64,000 nt of DNA from Solanum dulcamara (lineage: Eukaryota; Streptophyta; Magnoliopsida; Solanales; Solanaceae): the NCBI RefSeq assembly GCF_947179165.1, contig NC_077245.1, forward strand, positions 52,310,286 to 52,374,285, in the 5' to 3' direction. The notes under the pieces are model-generated. The model did no database searches. It was given only the letters and a program-made list of their open reading frames with translations, and was not told the DNA's origin. Both the position numbers and the translations under genes were made by a program. Position 1 is the first letter of the stretch. Each line of letters starts with the position of its first letter. This document shows, in pieces, positions 12,890 to 25,196 of the stretch.

Positions 12890-14979
12890 TGTCACGATAC
12901 AAGTTAGGCCCTAGATGTGACACGGAGATTAGAATACCGAAGAACCCCAACTAAGCCTCTTAGCATATCACACATGAGCATACATAAGGTAAATAAAGCA
13001 ACAAAATTTAAACAAAGAAGCGGAAATAAAGTCTACAAAAATAGTCTCAATAAAGGAGAGTGAATCTCAAACTTGAAATAGAAAGACAACATAGACTCCA
13101 TGATATCCAACATGCCTCTAATAATCTAGATGGGGACATAAGACAAGCTTCTTACTCACCCAAACATAAAAGACGAATAGTCATGAGAAAACTAGAAATA
13201 GTAAATGTGTTGTCCTTGAATCATGGGGACTTACCAACAATATGAAACTAAAGCTCAACTCTAGCCACGAGTGGGAGGGGCGTGGTGATCATTAGTCTCT
13301 ACATTATGATACAATTTAGGCAAAAAGTATGCGTCAGTACATGAAATGCACTAAGTATGTGTGAAGTATGCAATGCATGGCATAAAAATATGATAGTGCA
13401 ATGACCAAGCTTAAAACATAGTAAATTCCTTTTAAAAGCATCATAAGACATGGTCAATGAAAAACTCATAAGTAAATCATAAGGATGTGAGGTAGTCATG
13501 TCATGGGATTTTGTGGGAGAGACCGTCAACCGACATGTAATCATGTGAGCTATAACATGGAGTCTGATGTATTACCCCATCAAAAAGAGCCAAATATATC
13601 TTGCCAAGATATAAAGACATTATCATTATGAGAATCGGGTACTCGCCTCTAATCTCCTTTAAACCTATGGTGGTACATAGTTATGGGACATGGGTAATCA
13701 CCACTAGTCCGCTCGGTGCTAACTATAACTCCCGATGGAATACATAAATCATAGTCATTAAATACATTAGAAAAGGCAATAATTAATACCAATCAACATC
13801 ATAAGATAATCATACGAGTAGCTCCTAAAAAAATCATGATTTCATAACATAGTCAATCCATAAGAGACAGTCAATCGAAATCATCTAATTGATGATCCCT
13901 TAATGTGAGAAATTCTTTCACAAATCATTCATACCTGCTTGAAACATCATCGAAAACGTCATTCATTACTTTTATGAGTCATTCATAAGTCCTTGATAAT
14001 CATTCATAAACATTCATTGAAATCCTTTGAAATTCATGATCATAAATCCTTGAAATCATAGTTGAAAATAGTATATAGCATGGATCAATGAAAATCAACT
14101 TGAAATCATGCGATATGATTTGAATTATGCATGAATTGATTAATAATAACATGATAAATCATAACTAAGAAGACCCAATGCAAATTCATGAAACTAGGGC
14201 TTTTAGAAGAAGAGTTCATAAAGAGAATTTGGAAAGAACCTTGGGACTCCATGGGTGAAATGACCCATAGATGAATTCCCACATACCTTCGTAATTCAAA
14301 GCCCTAAGTGTAAGCTTCTAGCAAAGGAGAGTTAATATTGACTTTGGAGCCCACACTTGACTTGAGGAAGAAGAAAGAAATTTGGGAGATAAATCCTAGA
14401 GAGATGATTTTTGTGTTAGGTGTTGAGAGGGAATGAGGGATTAAAAAGGGTTTTGGGTATTTATAATTTATGGAAAAAGATCTTAAAATGTCCAACTATT
14501 AAAATAAAAGAGTGGTCAATGACCAAAAATACCTCTAAGAAAATAATTGAATAGATCACTATATGAGAGGTAACCACTGCCCGTGAAGCTCACCACAGGT
14601 CGTGGTGAGGGTCGTGAACTGGAGGGTCGATTGGGATTGGAAGGGTTGACTTCCACGGTGGCCACCACGATCTGTGAAGTACTCCACGGTCCATGGAGAC
14701 TATCGTGGTCGTCCCCAATATAAGGGGTCTTGGGGGATCGGGTTCACGGATGACTTTACGCTTAGTAGTTTGTACCACGGGTCGTAGAGCCCTCTGTAGT
14801 CCTTTCCCCAAATTCCCCATTTACTAGTGCTGGACCACGGTGGCTTTACACTGCGTGTGAAGAGCACCACGTCCTGTGAAGGGCTTTGTGAAGGACCTCC
14901 TGGTGCCAAAAGTTGAATGTTTTCTTGGGAACTCCCTTTAAACTCTGTTTTCTGACTTTCCAACTTCTGGCGTCTTACA
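12890..14979 (-). repeat. 3' LTR of element B
   Basis: Starts TGTCACGATACAAGTTAGG and ends CTTCTGGCGTCTTACA in plus-strand reading. The adjoining internal bases, reverse-complemented, are purine-rich (CCCAAAGAGGGATAT), a plausible polypurine tract, which makes this the 3' LTR. A segment at about 14575-14920 is dense in CCACGG/CCGTGG-type words. The homologous minus-oriented U3 motif with GTACTGACGCATACTTTTTG reads at about 13317-13345. Confidence 0.85.
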
Positions 14980-16582
14980 ATATCCCTCTTTGGGAATATT
15001 CCTCCTCGAATGGGCTAAATCGAACCTGAATAGGACATGGAAAGAGGACTATCAACCCAACATGAATGCAACAACACATTTATAATGAATAAACCATGAG
15101 ATTTTTAATTTATCATAAAATATAGCTTAAAATCAACTTCATGATCATGCATGCATATGAAAGACATGAAAAACTGAAATGCAGGAATCCATAAGGGTGG
15201 ACATGTGGAACTAACTCTACAATTAATACGAAAACTTAACCACTCGGGTCCTAAGGTTAATCAGGGCATAACGAATATGAAGCCAACATAACACCAAACC
15301 AAAAACTCATAACATACCCGATGAAGTACCTTGTCGAGTTGGACGCCCTAAAGAAGGGTAGGGCTGAGCTTGCCGATGACTATCTTCATCATTTCTAGCA
15401 GCTGAAAGTCAATCCCTCATCTTATGCCCCATCTTACCATAACCAAAACATGCACCCAAACCGGCTAGACAATCTCCTGGTATGGTTGCTCTCACATTTC
15501 TGACATACAGAGAAAATCTGACTATTAGAACCGTCATTTTGATGCTTAGGGTATGGAACCCTGTCCTTGTTGAACTTAGACACTGTATCACTAGCAAAAG
15601 ATGGAACACCATCAGTTCGATCCCTCTTAAACTTCCTCTTAGACCTCTTTTTCAACTTCTCTTCCTCTATTTGCTTGGTATGTGTCATGAGCCTAGTGAT
15701 GTCCACCTTTTTGATCAACATTGCAGTTTTGCACTCTTTGAAAACCAAATCCAAGACTCCTGAAACAAACTTGCTCATACGAGCACTAGGGTCAGCAACC
15801 ATTAATGTAGCATAGTTGGTCAATTGCGTGAACTTCAAGGCATATTCCCTCACACTAATGTTCCCTTATTTCAGGTTGATAATTCATGGATCTTAGCTTC
15901 CGTTAATTCCAAAAGAAAGAAACAATCTGTAAAAGTATCCTTGAACTCCTCCCAATCAACTGGACTCGCATCCCTAACTTTTTCACCTTTCCATTGACTA
16001 AACCAAATTTGAGTGACTCCCTTCAATTGGTAAGCAGCCAAATACGGCTCCCTCCACCGATGTCACCCCCATAATATCAAAAATCTTTGGAATATCTTCA
16101 ATAAACTATTGGGGATCCTCATCCAACTTGAACCTATGAAACTTCTATGGATTTATCCTAGTGAAGTCATGAACTCTTGTCGCCGCCGTATACCCATAGT
16201 TGGATTCACGGGAGCAACCACTTTCCTATTAACTTGTGCTGCCATGGCTTAGGAAAGCACTTGAAACACGGTCCAAAATTCGGTATGAGTCACTTGCTCA
16301 TTCAAAGGGTCATTTGGAGCTTTTTACTCCTCAACATTCCTTCAAACTAGGATTCATCTTGGAGGCATATTTTTGTTATTGCAAAGAGAAAGCGTTAGAA
16401 GGAAAAGACTTAGAATTCAAATCTATCGCACGATATGATCATGAAAGAAGTGAAGTTTTTTCTAAAATGCCTCACCTCTTATTCATATATGTGGCACACT
16501 TTACACCGATGAACAAGACTCTACTTGATGCGGCATGTTAGACTCCCTAGGATGCTTTAAACCTTGTGCACTAACCCAAGTT
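14980..16582 (-). pseudogene. Gag fragment of element B
   Basis: The minus strand reads as gypsy Gag with stops. A segment at about 15890-16050 contains QIWFSQWKGEKVRD and VDWEEFKDTF, the usual W-x-x-F block. It is followed by the longest open part (15434-15853, 139 codons) starting MREYALKFTQLTNYA and ending near a Cys-rich CQKCESNHTRRL, a damaged zinc knuckle (CxxC retained). Gag would build the virus-like particle and bind RNA. The 5' part near 16150-16250 carries a VVAPVN-type linker. At least three in-frame stops are seen and no pol follows. The plus-strand ORF at 16236-16541 is not convincing. Confidence 0.7.
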
Positions 16583-18626
16583 TTTCACGACCTAAGATAG
16601 GCCCTAAGTGTAACATGAAAATTCAAATCCCGAAGGACCCCAACCAAGCCTCTTAGCATATCATACATGAGCATACATAAGGTAAATAAAGAAACAAGAC
16701 TTAAACAAAGAAGCGAAAATAAAGTCTCAATAAGAATAGTGAATCTCAAACTTGAAATAGAAAGACAAGACAACATAAAATCCTGATATCTAACATGCCT
16801 CTACTAATCTAGATGGGGTATAAGACATGCTCCTAGCTTACCCAAACATAAAAGACAAATAGTCATGAGAAAAATAGAAATAGTAAATGTGTTTTCCTTG
16901 GATCATGAGGACTCACCAACAATATGAAACTAAAGTTTCACTCTAGCAACGAGTGGAAGGCACGCGGTGATCGTTGGTCCCTACATTATGATACAATGTA
17001 GACAATATGAGTTAGTATATGAAATTCTCTAAGTATGCAATGCATTACATAAAAATATGATAGTGTAATGACCAACCTTAAAACATAGGAAAAATCCTTT
17101 TTAAAAGTGTCACAAGACATGGTCAATGAAAAACTTATAAGTAAATCATAAGTAAGGACGTGAGATATTCACGTCATGGAATTTTGTGGGAAAGACCATC
17201 AACCGACATGTAACCATGTGAGATATAACATGGAGTTAGATGTATTTCTCCATCGAAAAGAGCTTAATATATCTTGTCAGGATATAAAGACATAATCATC
17301 ATGAGAACCAGGTACTTGCCTGTAATCTCATTTAAACATACAGTAGCACGTAGTTATGGGACATAGGTAATCGCCACTAGTCTGATTGGTGCTATGTACA
17401 ACTCCAAATGAAATACATAAATCATAGTCATTAACTACATCAGGAAAGGCAATAATCAATACCAATCTGCATCATAAGATAATCATAAAACTAGCTCCTC
17501 AAAAACATCATGATTTCATAACATAGTCAATCCATAAGAGACAATTAATCGAAAGCATCTAATTCATGATCCCTTGAATAATGTGGGAAATTCTTTCACA
17601 AATCGTTCATACTTGCTTAAAACATCATCGAAAACATCATTCATTACTTTCATGAGTCATTGATAAGTCCTTGATAATCATTTATAAACTTTCATTGAAA
17701 TCCTTTGAAATTCATGATCATAAATCCTTTAAATCGTAGTTGAAAATAGTATATAGCATGGGTCAATAAAAATCAACTTGAAATCATGAGATGTGATGTG
17801 AATTGTGCATAAATTGATCAGTAATAACATGATAAATCATAACTAAGAAGACCCAATGCAAATTCATGAACCAAGGGCTTTTAGAAGAAGAGTTCATAAA
17901 GAGAATTTGGAAAGAACCTTGACACTATGAATTCCTACATTCCTTGGTAATTCAAAGCCCGAAGTGTAAGCTTCTAGCAATGGAGACTTGATCTTGACCT
18001 TGGAGCTCTCACTTGACTTGAGGAAGAAGAAAGATATTTGGGAGAGAAATCCTAGAGAGATAATTTTTGTGTAAGGTGTTGAGAGGGAATGAGGGATTAA
18101 AAAGGGTTTCGGCTATTTATAGTTTATGGGAAAAAGATCTTTAAAAAATCCAACTATTAAAATAAAAGAGTGGGCAATGACAAAAAATACCCCTAAGAAA
18201 ATAACTGAACGAATCACTATATGGGAGGTCATCATGGCCTGTGAAGCTCACCAGGGCTTGTGGTGAGGGTCGTGAACTGGAGGGTCGACTCGGCTTGGAA
18301 GGGTTGGCTTCCATGGTGGCCACCAAGGTTCGTGAAGTGCTCCACCATCCGTGGAGCCTATCGTGGTCGTCTCTCATATAAGGTGTCTTGGGGGATCGAA
18401 TTTACAGATGAATTCACGGTCCGTGGTTCACACCATAGGCCGTAGAGCCCTCCGTAGTCGTTTTCCCCAAATTCCCCATCTACCATTGCTGGACCACAGT
18501 GGCTTTTCACTGCGCATGAAGAGAACTACGGCCCGTGAAGGACAACCTGGTGCTAACAGCTGAATTTTTTCTTGGGAGCTTCCTTTAAACTCCATTTTCC
18601 GGCTTTTCAATTTCCGTGGTCTTACA
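16583..18626 (-). repeat. 5' LTR of element B
   Basis: Collinear with 12890-14979. It begins TTTCACGACCTAAGATAGG (terminal TG mutated to TT) and ends CGTGGTCTTACA. The CCACGG-rich block is at about 18235-18550. The bases just inside the LTR (about 16566-16580) only weakly resemble a primer-binding site. Divergence from the other LTR is clearly visible by eye, with small indels throughout, so the insertion is not recent. Confidence 0.8.
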
Positions 18627-19381
18627 ATAAAACATGTCTTATAAAAGTGATTTCATCTCAAATAACTATTTCGGTATCATATCAAGTAAAAGACTTGTCC
18701 CACATGCAAATTCAAAACATTCGATAACACATTCACTTTATAAACCATGTATAAATTATGAAAGTTATAAAAACACAAATTGTGGTAAGGTTACCACTCA
18801 CAGTACTCGTGTCGAATTACCAAACTTGTCATTCAAGCAACTTGTACAACTTCCTTTGATCAATCTATAATCATATCATATCTAACTCAAGTTAATTACC
18901 TCTTTTAGGGGGATTCGGGATAAATTAAGAATACCCAACTCTCCAAGTAATCCTATTTGACCCCCAATTTGTTAAATTATATTTACTCATGTCTTGAATA
19001 ATTTAACTAATACATAATCTACTAACTTCGGCTAATTTACACAACTTATTCGTCTAATTCTATAGCCAAAACTATACCTTACTGCCCAAATACTTGTCTC
19101 TAGTGATTAAAGTTTTAACACCCAAAGTATATTATCTGGTCTAAGAATCATGGCAAAACAGAAGAGGGAGAAAAAGATTTACCTTGACTCCGACAAAATC
19201 TCCAATGAAATCCTTTTCTCTTCTGCATATTCCCTCACCTCATCACTCTCTCTCCCTTTCTTCTCTATCTCTATCTATTCAATTTGTTTTCTTCGTCTTT
19301 GGTTGTTGTACGTAGGTTGCAGAAATCTCCACCTCAAATTCCCTTATGTTTTTCCTCTTTTTGATTTGATGTCAGGTTACA

Positions 19382-21660
19382 ACCCTTTATTTGGAAAAAT
19401 TACTAGCAAAAACGTTTTTTAATAAATAATGATATTTTTTATTTATTATCATTTATAGCAATATTATGATATATCTATTATGTATTAAAAGTGAATTATG
19501 CATGCAATATAAATGTATTATAAGTGTTTTAAAATATATTATACTTGTTTGGTAAAAAAAATTGACGTGTATTAAAATATGTGATAAATATATTATCCAT
19601 AAATAAAACTTGTATTATATGAGTTTTATAAATTATTTTCGCTAATATATATTAAAATTATATTATAAGTGTTCAGTGAAAAAATATATATTATTGTTAT
19701 AAATGATAAATATTCCCCCTTTATTTTTGGGGTTTAGCCCAATGATGGTTATTATTATTTTTTTCTTTTCAAAAATTTCTTTTCGGTCAAAATAAAAGAA
19801 AATAATCTGCCTCATTTCTTTCTTTCCCCTTTTTTTTTTAAAAAAAGAACTAAATGACATATATATGCCCTTATTTTAGTATAGTATATTACAAATTTCC
19901 TCCCCTTTAGTTATTTACCTTTCATAAATATCTCAAAAATTACTTAATATTTTCTCTTTCATAAACTAAAAGGAAGGTATTGTAACTTAAATCAAACTCT
20001 CAACCTTTTCTGTTGTAAAAATCCTTCAATGGCAGACATGAATTATGTGTCAATTTTAGTTCAGCATGATGGAAGATGGAATGTAACATGTATGTATTAG
20101 AATATATGGTTCGATTTTGATAGTTTTGAAGTATTTTATTGATTATATTTGTTGATTGAGATTCTTTATTAAACATCTACTGTTAACGATGAAAAACAAA
20201 ACTTAATTATAATGTGATAATGAACACTATGTATGGTACTAATTATTTGTTATTTACATCGAATATCAAACTAAATCAGTTGTTTTTTTTGTTTGATTAC
20301 AATATATATAATGATTTAAATTTATTTTTTAATCATAGCATACATAGAAATTTAAAGAATTTTAAATGAGCAACATTAAAAAAAGTTTTTGATTATTTTA
20401 TGGTTTATTATGATTTTTTGGTGTTTTGTGATTTTACCGTGATCTATAAAATATAGATTAATCATAAATTTTACAATTCATGTATATCGAATTTAAGTAT
20501 TTAAAATAGTTAAATTCGTGATTTTTTTGGGTGTATATATTGGTGTATATCATAAATTGTATAAATAATACATATGCACTTACAAATTTGGTATTTTTAA
20601 AATTATATTGAGATTCATATGATATATTTGGTGTTTGGTTTTTTGATTATATATTGGTGAATATGCCTTTATAATGGTTAAATTGAACTGTGTATATGAA
20701 GTTTGTGCATTGATTATATTAATAATATAAACATTAATTTTTGTTTATGATTTAACACGAATTTGTAATGTGACGCAAACAGACATGTGAATTTCAAGAT
20801 TGAATGAGTGATATTTGATGTAAACACAAATACGAAGGATTGATTACTACTATTGCTTCTCAATTAGGTGTGGACACTATCATATTTGAGTTGGTACACA
20901 AATATGTTGTGAGTGATCAATCCCCACCGATGATGATTCATAATGATAAATTATAATTCGTATATTTATTTTAGTATAAGTATTTGATATGTTGGTATTT
21001 CTTTGTAAAACAACACCATAGATACAATAATTTGTAATTTAAATTGTTTATGAATGGAAGTTTTACCAACACTGGTATTTTCTCATATATTTTGGTCTAT
21101 TTATTTATTAATTTGATGATGATAATTAGTAGATAGTTGATGACATTATGGTGTAAGACATTAGAGAGTTGGAACATATAACAAAATCAATTTTACAATG
21201 CATGATTTTTAATTGGTGTGAAATTTAATTGTTTATTAGTATAATTTATTCATTGTGTTTAAAAACAGTTGTACACCAAATTTAAACTCATAAGATACAC
21301 CATTTAATATATTGAACTTTTAAATTAAACTATAAAACAATGTTTTTAAGTGTAATAGTTTATAATAGATATGCAATTTGATTATATTTTGATGTAAGTT
21401 ATTCATTATTATTAAAAGTGGACATTAATATTAATTCTTTCCTTTTTATGACAAAAATATATAAAATTGAAGAGAAAGAAGTAAAAAGAGATTTCTCTAA
21501 AAGAATTGAAACGGAATCGAAGAGAGAGAGAATTTTTTTTCCAAACAATAAGAGAGATAAAAAAGAACATAATTGAAGAGAGAGAAAAATCTTTTTCCAA
21601 ACAATAAGAGAGATAAAAAGGAGAGAATTGAAGAGAGAGAGATAAATTTTAATATGAAAT
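19382..21660. other. AT-rich intergenic DNA with a possible transposase relic
   Basis: Very AT-rich with no long ORF. A GAGAGA/AAGAGAGAG purine stretch runs through 21470-21640, immediately upstream of the solo LTR. The only protein-like trace is the short relic listed at 20829-20951. Confidence 0.5.
20829..20951 (+). pseudogene. Possible MULE-type transposase N-terminal relic
   Basis: A 41-codon stretch reads KYEGLITTIASQLGVD... followed by ELVHKYVVSDQSPPMMIHND. This resembles the N-terminal pattern of plant Mutator-like transposases (YxELxxxIxxxLGVD followed by a strand ending PPxxIxND). Nothing else of a transposase was found on either side and no terminal inverted repeats were identified. 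Treat as a weak call. Confidence 0.3.
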
Positions 21661-21665
21661 AGAAA

Positions 21666-23902
21666 TGTAAGACCTCGGAAGTTGAAAAGACGGAAAAAGT
21701 AAAATAAAAGGTGAAATTTCAGAAAATACAGCTTTTAACACAGGTGATGACCACGAAGGCCATCACAGATAGTATTCAACACCACGACTCGTGGTGTGCC
21801 ACCGTAGTGGTAATTCAAACCCAAACCCTACAGGAAAGGGTCACGACAGAGACCACGAGCCATGGTGAGCACCACGAGCTATGGTACCCTTCGTGGTGGC
21901 CCCTCCCCTGAAGCCCTCAAAAATTATTCTAAGGCAGGGACCACGCCTCACCACCAAGGGTCGTATTCACAGACCGTGGTGGATTCCATGGTGGATACCT
22001 CCCCATAGGCCCCTAGACCTTAGTTCAAGTTCATGAGTATGGACGACCACCATGGATCGTATTGCCCTTCACGGATCATAGTGGATCCCGTGGTGGGCAT
22101 GAAACCTTCTCAGAAATCAAGTCCAATTTCATGATGGGAACCATGGCCCGTGAAGGATGGTCCATTTTGGGTTCCAGATTCAGTTTTAATTAAGGGTATT
22201 TCGGTCATTCCCTATATTTTCATTAATGAATGTGGATATTTTTTGGTACTAGATTCCTCCCTATTAACTACTCTAAAGTATTCTAACCCTCTTATTTTCT
22301 CCATAATTCTTAAATCACAAAATCCTCTCTCCCAAGTTTTCTCTCAAATGTCTTCTTCCTCCTCAAGCAATTCAAGGAATTCTTTTAAGTTCAAGCTCTC
22401 ATTATCTTCAATTTAGGGCTCATTAAGGTCAAGGTATGTGGGATTTTATCCATGGGTTCCTTTCACCTATGGAATTTCAAAGATTTCTTCTCAATTCTCT
22501 TATGATTTCTTCAAGTAAAAGCCCTAATTTCATGATTTTTATTGGGTTTCTCAATTATGACATATTTCAATACTATTAGCCTAATTATGTATAATTCACA
22601 TCTTATTGCATGATTTCAAGTTGAATTTTAATGACCCATGCTATATGCTAGTTTCGAGTATGAATTATGGGATATGATCATGATTTTCAAGTAATTTCAA
22701 TAAAAGCTTTATGAATGAGTTTAAAGATGCTTTATATAAAGAAATTTATGGATAATGATTCTATGATGTTTCAAGTAAAGCGAAAGATAGGACAAGCTAT
22801 GTCCCTAAAGATGTTTATGATAAAAGATATGCAATGATGGAACGCCTACACCCACATTGCATGAGTTATATGATAGATGAGCTAATCCTATGATTTTCTA
22901 TGATTATGCTAGATGAATTATTCTTATTATGCTTTATAAAGATGGATTGATACTTATTATTATCTTTCCCTATGATGTTTATGATTAAATTTTGTGAGTT
23001 TCATTGGAATAATGACTAAGTACAGAGAGGACTTCTAGGTGGGGTTTGGTCTGGTAACGCACTTAATTACCCAAGGTAATCCTAGTAGCAACCTTTAGTC
23101 TCAAACTACGTTGTCCGCGTAGGTTTACATATGTCAATATGACGAAGCTAGTGGATCCACATAGCCCAGTTAAAAGAGTTACTTAATGGAGTATGCCCTG
23201 GCAAGGTAGCCTCCCCTGTCTCGTTGTAGGAGTCATCGGATTTCATGTATTAGCTCGCATGGTCTTATATGTCGGTTAAAGGTCATATCCCACACAGTTT
23301 CAGTTGAGTTATGAGTTCTTATGATGATTATGAGATTTTGATGTGTTGACCAATGAGATAAATGTTTTAATATTTTCATGACTTTACTCATGTTTTAAAG
23401 ATATTGGCCTTGCATCCCATGATTCATATTGATTATGTCATATGTTTATTGTTCATGCATCTTCTCACATACTTAGTACATTTCATGTACTAGAGCATAC
23501 TTTTTGCCTACATTGTATCATAATGTAGGGACCGACGATCACGTTCATCCTCTTCCCGCTCGTGGCTAGGGTTTGTTATTAGCTTCTTGTTGGTGAGTCC
23601 TCACAGTTTTAGGACATGCCATTTATTTCAAATCTGACAGTTGCAATTCATTACTCTTATGTTGTCTATTGGGTGAGGTGGGAGATTTTATCACACCCCC
23701 ATCTAGCAGTAGAGACATGTTAGATAGCAAAGAGTCTATGTTGACATTTTCTCGTTTCAAGACTTGTGTTCTATTTGAGATTCTGCTTCCATATCTTGAT
23801 TTAATTTTATTGCTTAATTACCTTATGTATGCTCATGAATATTTTGCTAACAGGCTTGGTTGGGGTCCTTCGGAATTCTAATCGTCAGGTCGGGTCGTGA
23901 CA
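21666..23902 (+). repeat. Solo LTR of the element-B family
   Basis: Begins TGTAAGACCTCGGAAGTTG and ends GGTCGGGTCGTGACA. It is flanked by a perfect 5-bp duplication, AGAAA (21661-21665 and 23903-23907), so both ends are exact. The start corresponds to the reverse complement of element B's LTR end (TGTAAGACGCCAGAAGTTGG), so this is the same family in the opposite orientation. The CCACG-rich block is at about 21740-22160 and the conserved U3-type motif (TTCATGTACTAGAGCATACTTTTTGCC) spans about 23482-23508. No internal region is present, which is the product expected from LTR-LTR recombination. Short ORFs inside it are not considered genes. Confidence 0.9.
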
Positions 23903-23907
23903 AGAAA

Positions 23908-24372
23908 AAAGGACGAAATTGAAGAGAGAAAAATCTTTTTCCAAAAGTAAGAGAGAGAAACGTGTAAGACTAAAATTGTGGTTGGAAAGCCAAAAAGTAA
24001 TACAATAATTATCAATCTCATAAAATCAGCACTAAAACTCAAAAAAGGAAAAAAATACGGATAAATAAATTATATAATTAAATGTTGAAATTCAGTTTAT
24101 TTGTTATATTTGTAATTAAAAATCTAGTTTTGTAAATAAAAAGGAGTATATACATATATTGTTAATCAAGGTCTTAAATAACATATTCTTGTAATTTTTC
24201 CAAAAAATTATCTTAATAATATTTATTAAATTTGAATTCAAGTAAATATTTGGTGTATGACTTAAATTTGAAATAATTGTCATTTTATGTAAATATTTTG
24301 GCTGCAATAGTACAAGAAAATAATTTTTATATTTGAGTTTTTGAACTTTGTGATATTTATATGTATGACGTA
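23908..24372. other. AT-rich spacer, nothing recognised
   Basis: Purine-rich at the left (GAGAGAAAAATC), then AT-rich. No motif, ORF of note or repeat structure was found. Confidence 0.5.
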
Positions 24373-25196
24373 GAGCCCGTTTGGATTGGCTTATAAGCTG
24401 CTTATAAGTTGTTTTCAGTTTTTTTGAGTGTTTGGTTGGCCAACTTAAAATCATTTTGTGCTTAAAACAAGCCCAAAAAAAAATTGAGTCTATTTGACTT
24501 AGCTTATCTAAAGCAGCTAACAACAACAACTCAATGAAATCCCACAACGTGGGGTCTGGAGAGGATAAAGTGTACGCAGATCTTACTTCTACCAAGGTAG
24601 GACGGCTGTTTCCGAGAGACCCTCGACTCAATAGAAGCATAAAAAAGGGTCAGACAAGGGTAAGAAATTCAAAGCGATATGAGAAAGCAAATAACGAAAG
24701 CAACATAGATAAAATAGAGTAATCAAGGTACAGAAAGTAATAGATAATAATAGAAGTCAGAGCACAAGAAATTATAGTGCGCTAATGTGCCTACTAATAC
24801 GGAAGAATAACGAGACTATGTACTAGCCTTCTACCCTAATATGGGTCCTCCACACCCTCCTATCTAAGGTCATGTCTTCGGTAAGCTGTAACCGCGCCAT
24901 GTCCTGTCTAATCACCTCTTCCCAATATTTCTTCTGTCTACCCCAACCTCTTCTGAAACCATCCATGGCCAACCTCTCACACCTCCGCACTGGGGCATGG
25001 GTCTCTCCTCTTCACATGCCCAAACCATCTCAGTCGCATTTTTCGCATCTTGTCTTCCACCGAAGTCACTCCTACCTTGTCCCGAATAGTCTCAAACCAT
25101 CTAAAACAGCTTATAAGCCAAAAAAAAAATAAGTTGGGTTACCCCAACTCATTTTTTTTAACTGCTGCTTAAAATAAATTAAGCCAAACATACACT
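24373..25196. mobile_element. MITE-like element split by an RTE LINE fragment
   Basis: The left arm begins GAGCCCGTTTGGATTGGCTTATAAGC. The right arm, reverse-complemented, begins GTGTATGTTTGGCTTAATTT. Both share a GTTTGG...GGCTTA terminal motif, and both sides of the RTE insert carry the AGCTTATAAGC-type repeat. Without the RTE fragment the element would be about 240 bp. It has no coding capacity. Solanaceae genomes hold many elements with GTTTGG-ended inverted repeats; superfamily is not assigned. Confidence 0.45.
24519..25098 (-). mobile_element. RTE-type LINE 3' fragment
   Basis: The minus strand encodes the last residues of an RTE-clade reverse transcriptase protein: MRLRWFGHV, then [19 protein letters not shown] and [13 protein letters not shown] (about 24840-25060), with one frame change near 25000. 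It is followed by the 3' UTR that ends in an AAC/CAA run at 24519-24530, which is a (GTT)n-type tail on the minus strand. The element is severely 5'-truncated. A 13-bp target duplication with one mismatch (ATCTAAAGCAGCT at 24506-24518, ATCTAAAACAGCT at 25099-25111) brackets it, so both ends are well supported. Confidence 0.85.

Larger units (their letters stand above)
12890..18626 (-). mobile_element. Gag-only gypsy-like element B nested in element A
   Basis: Two LTRs of about 2.05-2.09 kb (12890-14979 and 16583-18626) flank a 1.6-kb internal region. The outer ends are TGTCACGATA and GGTCTTACA, the TG...CA form. Both flanks carry the 5-bp duplication ATAAA (12885-12889 and 18627-18631). The left LTR of element A at about 7828 shows the unoccupied site with ATAAA present once. 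The internal region carries only a gag fragment with no sign of protease, RT or integrase, so the element would depend on enzymes supplied in trans. This resembles the TR-GAG/LARD class. Confidence 0.9.
6706..19381 (-). mobile_element. Ty3/gypsy element A (minus strand), split by element B
   Basis: Two LTRs about 1.85 kb long flank a 3.2-kb internal region. The left copy is the 3' LTR (6706-8551). The right copy is the 5' LTR (11780-12889 plus 18632-19381), interrupted by element B. The tRNA-iMet-type primer-binding site sits at 11764-11775, beside the right LTR, which fixes the minus orientation. The internal region contains degraded gypsy reverse transcriptase. At about 3.2 kb it is too short for a complete gag-pol, so the element is internally deleted. 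The 5-bp flanks (ATTTT left, ACCCT right) do not match, so the target duplication has decayed or an end is misplaced. Confidence 0.85.
11780..19381 (-). repeat. 5' LTR of element A, interrupted by element B
   Basis: LTR sequence occupies 11780-12889 and resumes at 18632-19381. The gap is exactly element B plus one copy of its target duplication. The ends are TGTCACGATCC at 11780 and GTCAGGTTACA at 19381. Total LTR length after removing the insert is about 1.86 kb, equal to the left LTR. Confidence 0.85.

Noticed and set aside
16236..16541. 101-codon plus-strand ORF inside element B
   Set aside because: Opposite to the gag frame of the element, with no recognised domain. Probably chance or an unrelated remnant.
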